Assembly (NCBI GenBank): GCA_022592435.1
Contig: JABYQS010000069.1
Span: 62,001-126,000 of the forward strand
Length of the DNA stretch: 64,000 nucleotides
From: Cerioporus squamosus
Taxonomy: Eukaryota > Basidiomycota > Agaricomycetes > Polyporales > Polyporaceae
Direction: 5' to 3'
A program made the translations under genes and the position numbers. The notes under the pieces are model-generated. The model ran no database searches. It saw nothing but the letters and a program-made list of their open reading frames with translations, and was not told the origin of the DNA. Below are positions 42,002-53,224 of this stretch, piece after piece; the first letter of the stretch is position 1, and each line of letters starts with the position of its first letter.

Positions 42002-45000
42002 TTAGTAGACAATCTTGTACATATGACGGTCGGAGAAGCTGTTCACGAAGAAAGCAGGGCACTTATCTAATACATTGTCCGATGTCCATTCACGAGGGGC
42101 GACGGCTCCATACTCAGGGAACAGATGACAGCTACGTTCCAGCTGCTCAACGGGGATGATGCTCGCCAACCGTGCACGGCCGCGCAGAGAGCGCTTGACC
42201 TTGTAAAGTCCATGATTGACTCCCGCGTCGTCAAACGGTGTGAACCACTCAACGTAAGCAAGATGGTTCGGGCGTTGCGACGATGGCAGGTGCGGGAAGA
42301 GATCCCGCATGCCTCTCTCGGGGATCTTGAAGACCAGTCGCACCTGCGCAACGCAAAACCCTGCAATGAGATGTGTGTGGTGAGCGCGTGCGACAACGTG
42401 CAAGACAGACATTGACTTACGGCGAATACCGGCAGCTTCGGATCCTGAGTTGCGCACGAGCGCGGTGTCGAAACGTCCAGGGAGAACATGGCCGTGCTTG
42501 TTCTGGCGCGTCGGACGGGAATGAATTACATCGCGGAGCTCGGAACCCGGCAGTGCGAAGCTGTGCGGGTCGTCAAGCCACAACTTGACCTTATGATAGG
42601 CGGGAATCTTGTGGAAGTTCAAGTACACGCTTGCAGCAGCGCGTTCCTGCTGCGCCGGTGTGAACTCGGGATGGTTGCGCTGCACAACAAAACGAGAGAG
42701 TGCGTCACGGAAGTATGTTGCCCCATAGCGCGTCGGCAGATCCGCGATCTTGACGGCCTTGACGGACGGGTGTCGTGTCATCTCGATGCGTCGCCTCGGT
42801 TTCTTGGGCGGGTCCTGCGGGCGACCTACGCGCGCGCGGGGTCGCTTGGAAGGCCGGTGGCATGTGCGGGAGACTTCGGAGTGGGATGTGCTGGTGGGAG
42901 GAGGGCCAGGGGCGGACATACGAGCAGAGGAGGATCCTGGCACAGTGTCAGATGTGTCCATGGGGACGTCGGCTGAGGAGGAAAGCGGAGCACCGTGGCA
43001 CTGGAGAGGCACAGAGGGCTGCGCAAGCTGCCACTCCACGAACTTCTCGTGCCTGAGTATCTTCTCGCGCCGTTCTAACCACTTCGTCATCTGCGTGAGC
43101 TCGTCTTTTTTGTTGGTCGCTCGGTACGCGTCCTTGGCCATGTCGATATGTAAGCGTTCGGAGTACTGAGTGTCGTAGTTGTCAGTCGTCCCGAAGAACT
43201 CGATAGAACGCCGGTAGTGGTCGAGGCTGTGTAGCTTCGGCAAGCGGAAGTGGGTCCGAATACCAAGATCGACAAAGATATCCTTGTTAGCATGAAATGC
43301 CTCGAGGGCCTCGTCGAGGAGGCGAAGTGTGCGGGATGTCTGTGTTGTGTACTGAGCGATGTAGAGGAAGTCCAAGAGAGCACGTGTGGCGCGGACAAGG
43401 CGAGCAGGGGAAGCCCCATTGGGCAGTGGAAGGCCAATGATGAGGCCGAGGAGGATCCGGCAGATGTCCTGGTGTTCCTTGCCAGTGACTCGAGAGAGGT
43501 TCGACAACCCCTTCCCGAAATGACGCAGGTGGTGGTTAGGAGGTAGGCGGCGACAACGAGCATCAATCTCATCGTCACCGTAGGCCTCTTGAATCCAGCC
43601 GAGGAGGTGCTTAACGACACCTTGATAGAGTTGGTGAAGGATGTCGGGGGTGATGGCATAATGGATATGAGTGTACGGCAGGTCCTTCCAGAACGGTTCA
43701 GCCAAGGGCTTGATCCCAGCATCTTCACAAGCTTTCTTGAAGGCGCGAGGGCCTTCGTCGAGCGCGTCGAGCGCGTCCAGAATCTTGGAGAGATCGCGCA
43801 TCGGGCGATCGCTATCGGTCGTGCTACCGACATCATCGCGGTGGATAGGACACTTCGGGCATTCGCCAGTCTTGCAGCCGGTGACTAGAACTTGCTCCGG
43901 ATAGTCACCTACATACACGGCCAGGATCGGATGACCGCGGCGCACGACACCGTCACCGCTCGCAATGGCAATCCCAGTTTCACCAGCAGAGATGAGAGGC
44001 TGGAGTACTCGCGACATGCACCCATGGAACAAGTTCGCAAGCATACGCCGGCGAGCAGCCTTGTTGGTGATGTGCAGGAGACGGGTTGTGGGGAGGTAGG
44101 CGAGAAGGATCTGGCCTCGTCGGGATGGCTTGCAACGAACCTCTTTCGGGAGGTTGCCCAGGGTCATGTATACAGGATATGCAGATTTGTTGCCGAAGAG
44201 TGTGAGCTGCGTTTTGTCGGAGGAGATGATGATGGGGATGACGGTGGCTCCCAGTTGGGACTTCTCTAGCTCCTTCTGTTTACACCCCAAGGTTAGTACG
44301 TGGTTCCGAAAGACAGCGACTCAATTCTACTCACTTGTGTTGCCCACCACCATTTCCCGGTGTTCATATCGAAGTAGACCCGAACAGTACAGTCAGCATC
44401 CGTGTAGTGACGCTCAGGCACGAGCAGGAGAATCGGCGCAAACTCGGGGTCGCCGTAGAGTGCCTCAACGCATTCAAGAACATCGCGGAAGAACACCTCG
44501 AAGGCTTGTCCACCGATGATGATCTCTTCGCGCTGGAATCGGGGCCGGGCGTTCGGGAGTTTCTTATCAATGATCTTGTTCAGGTCGCGGGATGTCTTGA
44601 AAGACAGAGCCAAACGTTCGGCAACCTGGTATCAGCGACGGAGTTAGTCGCTGTTCAGCAGATCCCCAATCGCCAGATTACTAACCTCTTCGATGTCGAG
44701 GAGTTCTGAGAACGCCGTCGAACCTGATCCACGTAGTTTCGCCCATCGAGCAACCTTCCAATCCAGCGCTGACGTGAACGGTGCGTACGGGTTGCCAGGT
44801 TGGGCACCAACAGTCGCGCGGTACGCATTGTAGGTAGAAGCGGACGCCGCGGCCTGAGAGACACATCCAGCGGGCAACGGGGCCCCAGCGCGTTTGCCTG
44901 GGTAGCGCACGAGGTATGTCTTGCGCTTGGCGCCCTGTTCGATAGCGTCGCGCTCGGTACTCGAAGGAAGAGAAGGTCCGCACGGGGGTTCGCGTGATTG

Positions 45001-45414
45001 GTGGAGGGTGTCAGGCGAGGACGGAGAAGTCTGCCTTGGTGGTGGTTCCCAGGTGGGGTGGACAGCATCGTCGTCATCCTCAGAGTCGTCGGAGGAGTCC
45101 GAAGTCTCGGGTCCCTCTGCCACTGCAGTGTCCTCGAAGAACGCGGGATCGTACTCTCCGAAGAAGTCACCTTCAAAGGGTACCGGATCTACATCCATGT
45201 CGAACTCAGCGAAGTTGGGCAAAGGCGGCGGCGAGGCCGATCCCTCAGACTGGGGATGCGGAGGGTCTTCTGCAGCCGGACGCATATAGAGATCCTTGAG
45301 CGCAGCGCATGCCGGTTTCTGTGTTTGCGTGATATGGTGCGTGAAGCCAGATGGCGTATACTGCTTCTTGCATGCGGGACAGATCTGATACATGGCGGAA
45401 TGTCGTGAGGGCAA
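42002..45414 (-). CDS. Plavaka-type transposase
   Basis: Three exons. Exon 1 (from 45414) has an N-terminal zinc-finger-like motif (CPACKKQYTPSGFTHHITQT) followed by an acidic, Pro/Ser-rich linker, then YNAYRATVGAQPGNPYAPFT and LDWKVARWAKL. Exon 2 carries LPNARPRFQREEIIIGGQAF, YGDPEFAPILLLVPERHYTD and the block MNTGKWWWATQ. Exon 3 (about 44290-42002) is one long frame with the transposase core: TVIPIIISSDKTQLTLFGNK, SAYPVYMTLGNLPKEVR, CPKCPIHRDD, THIHYAITPDILHQLYQGVV and HSLDHYRRSIEFFGTTDNYD, plus a basic C-terminal tail. These are hallmarks of the Plavaka family of basidiomycetes, related to CACTA and KDZ transposases. No internal stop was found. The gene ends about 160 bp from the left terminal repeat. 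Confidence 0.88.
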
Positions 45415-45779
45415 GCGCGTTGGCTCAGAGGGCAGTGAACAGTTGTGGGACTTGGAAGTTGCGGAGAGGGCGACAAGATGGCTGGCGTGCCCTCGCGGCT
45501 CTTGCGCGCTTCGTTGGCAGTGGTTGAACCAAACTCACGAGCGTCACGCGAGTTCTGGCCTCACATCGCTGTATCCAATCATCGCCCACTCATTATTTCG
45601 CTCGAAGAACTGTACAGTTGCACACGAAAATTCAGAGTCCGAAGTCAGGGCGCTGGATGCTGGCTAACCCAACTAACCACGCACCTGTCCGCTCCGGTAA
45701 CCGAGTGTCCATCATCTTCTCGTGCGAACACGACTCTCTCGAACCCTTCCCTATCTGATTGCTTCAGAGACACTCTTCA
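45415..45779. promoter_or_regulatory. divergent promoter of the transposon
   Basis: 365 bp between the transposase start (minus) and the DUF6532 gene start (plus); both promoters must lie here. No TATA box stands out. Confidence 0.6.
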
Positions 45780-48684
45780 ATGGCACCCAAACCCCGTCCT
45801 GTCAAGAAAAAAGACACTCACGTGTCCCAGGCCACGGCGACCACTCCGGTGGATGCCAACGGCCAAATCCCTCAAAAGCCCACGACAGCCGCTGGCAGTC
45901 GCAGGACCCGGGCATCCCTAGCTGCAGCAGCGGCAACCGACATAACCACTCAGGCCAACGGGCCGCCAGAGATCGGCCACCAAGATCCGGCGCAAGCACC
46001 GTCTCCGAAGTCCGCGAACAGTGTTCCTGGTAAGCAGACAGCTTTTGTTAGCCATGCGGGGCACCATTGTTCTTGCTTAACTTACCTCATCCCTGTGTTC
46101 GCTTATCCAGCGGATGCAGGCCCTGAGAAAGGTCACGGTCGTAAGCAAGCGCCTGCCACCAAAAAGGGTAAGCACGCACCATTGGGAGGTATGCAGCCTC
46201 GTGTGTACTGAACATGCCGCTGATTGGGGATCTTCTCTCGCAGCAACGGCAACAGATGTGGCCAAGACGCGCAAACGCGCAGGCTCGGGACCTCAGCTGG
46301 CACCACCCACAGCGGCCAAGAAGCCTAAGAAAAATAACAAAGGGGAGACAGGTCAGTCCGACGCGCGATCAACGTTCTGCGCACCGCCGAAGTACTCACC
46401 AGTCGTTCAGCAGGCGATGCCAAATCCGCGAATAGCAACACTGGAGTTCCGAAGCCACTTCGTGCGTCTTCTTCCTCCGCTCCCGGTGCAAACCCGGCTT
46501 GAAGTCTCCGCCCACAGATAACCGCCGGGCTCCTCGCCCACCCCCGATTGAGTTCGAAAGTGACGAGGAAGTGGCCTTGGCCATGGCCGCTACACGTGGC
46601 AGTGGCAGAAAAGGAGGTTTGTTCTTGAGTCCTGCCTCTCCAAGGTAGTGTGCTGACACGCCTGTCGTGATCGGACGTCAGCAACGAAAACGTTCACAGG
46701 CAATCGGCACCAAGCTCTTACCGAAGCGCAACTTGAAGACGAATATGAGTCGGCCAGTGACGAGGAACTTCACGAAGGTTCCGACGTAGACAAAGGTACT
46801 GATGAGGAAGATGGCACGGATGGCGATGCGGCGGCGTCGGACGTGTCAGAGGAGCTTGAGTCAGACGAAGACGCTCTTGAGGCGCAATTGGCGGCTGAGG
46901 TGCGTCATCAGAGGTTAGCCCACATTCACAGCAACCCACAATCCCCCGGACAGAGACCTACGTGGTCGAAGGCGACTTCGACCCGTCGACGCAACGCGCC
47001 TGTTCGGTACACGGACATCGGAGTCCCGCGCAGCGAGAAGGCCCAAAAATTCCGAGACATGGTGATAGAGGATAGCTCACCTGTTAGCTCCTCGGATGCC
47101 GACTTCCAGCCCGAAGCAGGCAGCGGCGAGGACGACGACGACGAGAACTTCAGTACTGACGAGGAGGAAGAACAACAGTGGTTGCAAACGATAAGGCAGC
47201 GGGCAGCCCGTGAGAAGGCAAACAAGGTTCGTGTTCAATTTCTCGCGCTCGGGCCATCGCTCGTGACTTGTCTCACACGCCCTTCCGCAGGCCATCCCGC
47301 CTCTCTTGCCTCCTACCACGAAGGCCGCCGCAGAGGTACGTACTTTGCAATTCTTCCACTCAGCCCACTTGACACACTCTCATGACAACTCAGCAACCTC
47401 GTTGGAAGCCGGCTACCCAGAATGGCGCCTCTGCGGCCTCAGCTTCAGCTCGCACGATGGTCATGTCGTCCTGGCAGCAACCCGAGCAGCCCTTGGAGAT
47501 CTCGGACTCCGAAGATGACGCCCCCACTGAAGATCACCCTCCCGCCCCCGCTGATGACGGCCCCGACGTTCAGCCATCGACGGCCTACGCCATTGTTCAT
47601 CCCGGAGGGCCCGGCGTCGTCAATCTCACCGCGCAGCACGTCCATATGCGCAAGACCGTCCGTGCCGCTTTGCCCCGCCTCGAGGCGAAGCTAGCGTTCG
47701 AGGACGCTTTCCCGGATGCCATCACGCTCGCCCAGAACGTGCACGACACCCTTGTAGACGTCGCGCACGAGTTCGGATACATAGGCCTTGAGCAAGCCCT
47801 GCGCAATAACGAAAAAGTCAGCGGCCCGATCTCCAGCATCGTGAGTACTACCGGGACTCGAGTCGCATATGGATCTCACATCTGTCCTCGTTCCTCCAGG
47901 TCAAACAGCGAATGAGTACCTACCGCGGTTCAGTCAAGAAGCTCGCAGACACCCATGCCGCTGCCTACTACCAGCTCAAGCAAGGGTGCGCCCCGCTCGT
48001 TACGCACCTTTTTGACCACCTAACGTACAACTACCCGTTCAACTACGATGTAAGTCGGTTGTTGAACCCTCCGAATGTGTAAATACTGACGCTGTTTCAG
48101 CCCAACAACAACAACATCCACGTCTTCTGGAACAAGCCGTATGGTCATGAAGCGTACACCGCCATGCTACACGCTAGCTTCTTTACTGGACAGAACGCGC
48201 TCGGGATCAAGAATGCCTCCCTGTTCCGGTCTAGCCTCGACACACGCCCGGAAGAAAAGGAGATACCCATCCCCATGCTTGCGTTCGTGGGCACCGCTGT
48301 ACGTCGAAACATCCTGAACTCAGGCTGTCGCATTCTAACTCATGGTCTCGCTTACAGGTTCATGCGGCTATCTCAGAGTGGCGTACCGGAAATCATACGC
48401 ATGTCACCTTCTCAGCAGACGCCTTCCTCGATGTCTATAACGAACACAAGATCCTTCTCAACGGCATCAAGTCAAAGAACCCGCGTGGATTCCACAGCAT
48501 GATGCACCGCCTGTACCGAGAGGCAAGGTGTGTCAATATGTCTGTCACTCGCCACCTCGGACACCACCTCACTGATGTAACTTCTCGTTGCAGCGGGGCC
48601 GCCGCAACTACTACTGGTGCCGCGATCACTGCTGCCAACCAGGCGCTCGCCTTTGTGGACTTGGCCGGGATGGACTCGGACTGA
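45780..48684 (+). CDS. DUF6532 protein encoded in the transposon
   Basis: About ten exons. The N-terminal half is low-complexity and basic (MAPKPRPVKKKDTHVSQ, AKTRKRAGSGPQ, AAKKPKKNNKG), then strongly acidic (SDEELHEGSDVDKGTDEEDG, EAGSGEDDDDENFSTDEEEE), as in chromatin-associated proteins. The C-terminal half is the DUF6532 domain, common in basidiomycete repeats: MRKTVRAALPRLEAKLAFED, GYIGLEQALRNNEKVSGPIS, VKQRMSTYRGSVKKLADTHA, HASFFTGQNALGIK, EKEIPIPMLAFVGTA, ISEWRTGNHTHVTFSADAFL and FHSMMHRLYREA. It ends VDLAGMDSD. Function unknown; being paired with the transposase inside matched terminal repeats, it is a likely accessory transposition factor or a long-kept passenger. No frame break was seen. 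Confidence 0.85.
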
Positions 48685-48698
48685 AGCCCCGTCTGCCG

Positions 48699-48849
48699 TT
48701 GTATTCCTGCCTCTGTTGTATTCCTGCCTCACGTCGCTCGTTACCCGGACCGCTAGTCACTCTTTTGCACCAGCCAACTTTGTCCGCTCGTTACTCTGAC
48801 CGCTAGTCACTCTTTTACACCAGCCAACTTTGGCCGCTCCTTACTCTCG
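48699..48849 (+). repeat. tandem repeats in the DUF6532 3' flank
   Basis: Two copies of a 50-bp unit (48735-48784 and 48785-48834, each with ACCGCTAGTCACTCTTTT and CACCAGCCAACTTTG) and the start of a third. Just before them a 17-bp unit (TGTTGTATTCCTGCCTC) is doubled. They follow the DUF6532 stop and lie inside the element. Confidence 0.85.
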
Positions 48850-49150
48850 TGTCTCGTGCATGTGGTGATAGTGCTAGATTGTGTAGCGTCTGCCATCTGT
48901 GTGTTATTACCCATGTAATCGTCGTATAGTAGTCAAGAATGCATGTCAGCTTCTCTTGCAACGCTTCTAGTGTGAATGTGCCGCGATAACCGACGTCGTC
49001 AGTCCGTATAAATGAGAGCTAATGGCTCATAATTGCCCATACTAATCATCGTATAAGCCTTACTAACGTCGCTCATTATACGGGGACCTCCAGTATTAGC
49101 ATAATCTACTAATCGGTCTAATAATACATAGTTAGCAAGTATAAGGGCCG

Positions 49151-49179
49151 ATTATGGCGGGGAGTTTTCCCTGATGTAC
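49151..49179 (-). repeat. right terminal inverted repeat
   Basis: Inverted partner of 41835-41863. On the minus strand it also supplies the last codons (YIRENSPP) and stop of the nucleotidyltransferase gene next to it. Confidence 0.9.
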
Positions 49180-49930
49180 CCTTGATAGCACACGTTAAAC
49201 CCAATCTTCCGCCACGGCTCCTCCGTCTTCGGGTATTCCTCGACAAACTCTCCAATCCAACCAGTGGCGCGGTTGATGAATCCCATTGGCACCCACCGCA
49301 GACTGTCCTGCCATACATATTCCCGACGGTCGACTGCAAGCGTGAGCATCAAGAAGACGTCCTGTGCGTCGACCGGCTCTTTCACCTCATCTCGGCGTGC
49401 CAACCAACCCTGTAGCTTCACCAGCAGAAGGGGGACGAGCGGCATCCTTGGCAAGAGCCCGATGCCGTGGACCCGACTCCACTCCACGCGACCAGGAGGC
49501 ACGACCGGGATGCTGAGGTTCGCATTGACGGGATAGAGGATGTCCACCTTGCATCGCCGTCGCCGGCCCCCGGACGGGTGCCAGTGGAGATCGTACCAGA
49601 GGACTTGGTAATCCGCCCCCGGGGTGGCGGCCGGTGCGAGGTAGAAGTTGCTGTCCCCTGAGACGAGCATCTGCTTCAGTTCTTCCTGGTGGTATTGCAT
49701 CGAGAAAACGACTAGATCGACGTCCTGCGGTGAGACGGAGGACGTCAGATGAAGCCGTCGCACGCAGATCAGCGTGAGGAACACTTGTGACTCACATTTG
49801 GGGTCCGATCTAGGCCGTGCAGCCAGCTCGCGGTACTCCCGAAGAGACAGCTACGCAGACCGTGTCCCGAGAAGATGCGAACGGCTTGCGCTGCGATGTT
49901 GCAGATCTCTTGAGTTGTTGGCTTGGACAT
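49152..49930 (-). CDS. nucleotidyltransferase-fold protein, copy B (C-terminus from transposon)
   Basis: Member of the minimal nucleotidyltransferase superfamily; substrate unknown. Exon 1 (49930-49796) gives MSKPTTQEICNIAAQAVRIF, GLRSCLFGSTASWLHGLDRT; exon 2 (from about 49724) gives DVDLVVFSMQYHQEELKQML, RRRRCKVDILYPVNA, LLPRMPLVPLLLVKLQGWLA, VDAQDVFLMLTLAVDRREYV and IGEFVEEYPKTEEPW. The catalytic set is complete: GS, D-x-D (DVD) and the third Asp in KVDI. The family end is near KIGFNVC; here the frame runs on into the right terminal repeat of the transposon and stops in it (YIRENSPP). The enzyme core is untouched, so it is probably functional. It is paralogous to 58693-59463 and to the dead copy at 40753-41437. 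Confidence 0.83.
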
Positions 49931-50079
49931 CGCGGGATGATCTTCAGCGATCACTCGAGAGCACAGATCGCGCGCGCGGCTACCCTGTAACCTTGGACGT
50001 TACAACGGTGCACCGGGCGTGCGGGAGGAGTCAGGAGCTGAGCGCTGACTCCGAGGAGACTCTACTAGAGACTCCAAGT

Positions 50080-50310
50080 GTGTAAGTACTTACATCGACA
50101 CGAGGCAAACGCGAGACGAACTGAGTACTTACTGAGTGACTGAGTCCAGGCTTGCTTGCCAACCTCTAGTTCCTCGTCCCTCAGAATGATAGACTGAGTC
50201 CAAGAGTGCTCAGTGACTAGGTCAAGTAAGCAGGCTTATGATTAGTACATACTTACTACTACTTAGTAAGAGAGACTAACTGCAGAAGTGATTCAGATCA
50301 GTAAATTGTG
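50080..50310. repeat. GTAAGT/ACTTACT-rich low-complexity stretch
   Basis: Degenerate repeats of ACTGAGT, GTACTTACT and TTAGTAAG, including short palindromes (GTAAGTACTTAC). It lies between the divergent nucleotidyltransferase copy B and esterase genes, the same setting as the similar stretch at 21181-21330. Confidence 0.55.
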
Positions 50311-50565
50311 TATTAATTGGTCAATGCAAAGTAAACGTGCGAACTAAGAGTGACTAGCATTGACATAAGCTACATTCGTATCGAACTGCTAACTAGTGAG
50401 TACACCTCTCTTACAATATGCGTTTGGACTACTTCCGAGCTTGCCCTCTCTCCATCACCATCGCTGGTTGCATGTCTCTAGCGCAATCATCCTGTTCTCT
50501 GCATAAGTACTCCTGACTGAGGATTGATACCAGTTTCTGTCCGGTACTCCGGCATTTGCTTTCAG

Positions 50566-51941
50566 ATGAGGCACTCTATGAGGCTGGGCTTCGCTGTCTC
50601 TGCGTTGGCTTTCAGCTTCGCGTACGCATTGGAGCAGGCTCAAGATCAGTACGTGGCTTCTCTGCGGCAGCACAGGAACAACAGTGGCATCCATCTTGCG
50701 GTGTCTCCGGCATGCGGCTCTCTCTCCGGTAACGCCTCTGATGTGAACGCCGGTATCGACCTCAAACGCGTCAAGACCATCGTGGCCTTTGGAGTACGTC
50801 TCTCCGGATGTGGATCTCGCCACACGAGCTTAATCAGGCTCCCGTAGGACTCGTACACAGACGGCGGTCGCGACGACGGAGGACCTCTCGCGCCGCCGGT
50901 AGTAGTGCCTCCCGATGCAGAGGCTGGAGGGCGGTCCACGGATGGGAAAGTCTGGATCGAGAACGTCGCGGATGACATTGGGGCGACGCTAATGGACTAT
51001 GCGGTACGTACGATGTCTATCGTATCCAATCCCCCAATCAATCGAGTGTCTCTGCGTGCCTGTAGCAATCCGGCGCATGCACGGACTTGCGGTTGTGGCC
51101 CAGCAACTACAAGAAGGTCGACTTCATAGGACAAAGTAAGTGCTACGATAGAAACGAGCGGTGTTAAGCACCGATTCCTTGATGCAGTGGCGGCCTTCCT
51201 GAGCCAGTCCAACGATCTCGATCCGGAGAGCACGCTGTACACGATCTTCTTCGGGATCAAGTGAGTTCTGTCGCGCGCAGGTTTTGTGCAGCGTCGAAGC
51301 TATAAGACTCACATCATGACAGCGACTTCGGCGATTCAAGGAGTTCGTCAAGTTCAGATAATCTTACGCTCTCCGTGACTGACACGTACATCCTCAGTTG
51401 ACGGCGAGGCAAACCTCCAAGCCGCCGCCCAAGTCATTCTCTCCCAAATCCGCATCCTCGCGAGTGAACCCACGAACGCGCGCTCATTCCTCCTGGCTGA
51501 CGTCTACGGGCTCGGCACGCACACTCACGCAGGGGACGCGTTCGTTCAGACGATCTACTCCGGCTTGTACGACTTCCACCGCGGTGTCAACTCTACCGGC
51601 CATGGGGCGCGCGAGGGACCGAAGCTGAACGTCGCCTTCGTGCAGTTCAGCCGTATCTGGGACGGGGTGCTGGGCCCGGACCCTGGATACGAGGCTTTTG
51701 GGTATGTGAGCACGGATGCGTGCATCACTGACTGCTCGATCAAGTTCTGCTCGACGGATGGGATGTGTGACGACCCGGAGCATCACTTTTACTATATACC
51801 GAAGTGAGTTCTCGTCTCCGTGTTCTACTCGCCGAACCGGCAACTGATGTTCTGGGCATGTCTAGCCACCCGTCGAAGGAGGGCATGCGCATCATGGCGG
51901 ACTATGTCGAGGATGTTCTGGAGAAGTGCATCGAGGTGTGA
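50566..51941 (+). CDS. secreted GDSL/SGNH esterase (CE16-like)
   Basis: Would remove acetyl or other ester groups from plant-wall sugars outside the cell. The start at 50566 (or 50578) gives a signal peptide (MRLGFAVSALAFSFAYALEQ). Block I, FGDSYTDGG, is assembled across an intron and holds the nucleophile Ser; then LAPPVVVPPDAEAGG, the block III Asn in FFGINDFGDS, LQAAAQVILSQIRILASE, LLADVYGLGTHTHAGDAFVQ, FGYVSTDACITDC, a cysteine-rich segment, and the catalytic His in IPKHPSKEGMRIMADYVEDV. This tail is typical of fungal CE16, where HPSK is usually followed by x-T-H; here it reads EGM. About six short introns. No lesion found. Substrate (acetyl-xylo-oligosaccharides) is inferred from family only. 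Confidence 0.82.
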
Positions 51942-52446
51942 GCGCATTTCCGGAGCGGCTTTGTCTATTGTTGTCACGAAGCGTGGAGAGAGGGCCTTCA
52001 GTGGTCTCAGACATATTCGTCCTCCGAAGCCGCACCTCACAAGTCTGAGTAAGTGCGACGGCGGGGTACGACTTCAAATTCGCACGTCGAAGTACGAGAG
52101 GGTACGAGAGACCAGCCTTCAGGTAATCAGATGACCGCTGGATGCGCGAAGTGAGTGACCCGGATATGCAGCGTGTGTGTCATTATTGAAGCAGCTGAAT
52201 GAGTGCGTTGCCGACGGCGGTGGACATTATGCTGCGAACACCATATGTGGGTGATTTTCTTGCGTACCTTGGAGCAACGCTGAGCTTCTCTGCGTATAGG
52301 TTACGACCGTTGTGTGAACGGTTTACTTTGCACTGCGTAGATTTATGACCACTGTGTGAGTGGTTCGCCTTGCGTACCGTCTGGTCATATGCACATGCGG
52401 ACAGCTGTGGCGCGATGATTTCGAGATGTCTCCTTAGGGTTCGACA
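51942..52446. other. intergenic, with a local direct repeat
   Basis: 3' flank of the esterase and 5' flank of secreted protein 2. GGTTACGACCGTTGTGTGAA near 52300 and the similar ATTTATGACCACTGTGTGAG near 52342 are imperfect direct repeats, each followed by CGGTTTACTTTGC- or TGGTTCGCCTTGC-like sequence. No gene seen. Confidence 0.5.
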
Positions 52447-52455
52447 TATAAAAAC
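52447..52455 (+). promoter_or_regulatory. TATA box of secreted protein gene 2
   Basis: TATAAAAAC lies 76 bp before the ATG at 52523, the same spacing class as in secreted protein gene 1. Confidence 0.65.
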
Positions 52456-52522
52456 CTGTGACACCAAGGTGCTTAGCCCCCATCAAACTTAACCCCAAGC
52501 TCGCTCACTATCGGCATTCATC

Positions 52523-53224
52523 ATGCAGCTCGTCTCCTCTCTCGCTGTCGTCGCCGCCATGGCTGTCGCCGCTCACGCCGCTGCTGTGGCTACCCCTCTC
52601 ATCATCAACACTCCGTACGTTGCTGTGCTGGTATGTGTGGCGATACACCCTCAGTGGCTCACCGCTCTTTCAGCGCCGCCGCTATTCAGTGTTCCCCGAC
52701 TCAGCTCACTTGGACCGGCGGTGCTGGTGAGCCAACGTATACTCTCTACTTACCCTGCGAGAATCCTTTATTCACCCTCGGAATATACAGCGCCGTTCTC
52801 TCTCGTAGGTCACTTCTCACTTTGCTCCCATGCGGCTGACATCTAATATATGTGCCCCCCACAGAGGTGAGTCTCTAGTGATCTGGGAAGTCGTCGTAGA
52901 TCTTGACATCGTCCAAAGCATCCTCGACGCCTCCGGTGCAGTTATCGAGACGTTCAGTGATGTGACGGGCCAATCCTTCACCTGGGACACCAACGTCCCC
53001 GGAGGTACGCCTTCACGTCTCGCCCTCGCAGAGCACTTGCTAATGGTAATCATGCCGACTTTCCAGGGGAGTCTGTCGATGTCGAGCTTGAGGACTCCAC
53101 TGGCGCGGCCGCATTCACCGCTCCCTTCGAGATCTTGGTCAGCTGTATGTCGTCAGTGCATCCCGTCGCCAGGAAATAGCTAAGCCTTGTACGTCACTTT
53201 GTAGTGGACACCGCCTGCTTGTAG
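52523..53224 (+). CDS. small secreted protein 2
   Basis: The signal peptide is MQLVSSLAVVAAMAVAAHAA. The mature part: IQCSPTQLTWTGGAGEPTYT, then GESLVIWEVVVDLDIVQSIL, DVTGQSFTWDTNVPGG, then ESVDVELEDSTGAAAFTAPF and a short last exon ending DTACL (stop 53222-53224). It is one beta-sandwich-like domain in the style of many basidiomycete secreted or wall proteins; the last residues are not a GPI signal. Five exons, with the second intron (about 52807-52864) assigned tentatively. Paralogue of the gene at 39915, with which it shares TATA spacing and leader words. Function unknown. Confidence 0.7.

Larger units (their letters stand above)
41835..49179. mobile_element. Plavaka-type (CACTA-like) DNA transposon, 7.3 kb
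   Basis: The element is bounded by terminal inverted repeats matching at 28 of 29 positions (41835-41863 and 49151-49179), both starting GTACATCAGGGAAAACTCCC read inward. The outer GTAC is palindromic and present on both sides, so it may be the repeat end or a 4-bp target duplication. Inside are two divergently transcribed multi-exon genes: a transposase (minus) and a DUF6532 protein (plus), with short AT-rich subterminal zones at both ends that share words such as GTCTAATAAT. The two-gene plan and intact reading frames suggest a potentially autonomous, fairly young copy. It sits between two nucleotidyltransferase paralogues and abuts the right one. Confidence 0.85.

Noticed and set aside
42826..43888. 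Long plus-strand ORFs under the transposase
   Set aside because: They are antisense shadows of the long transposase exon, with arginine- and proline-rich translations.
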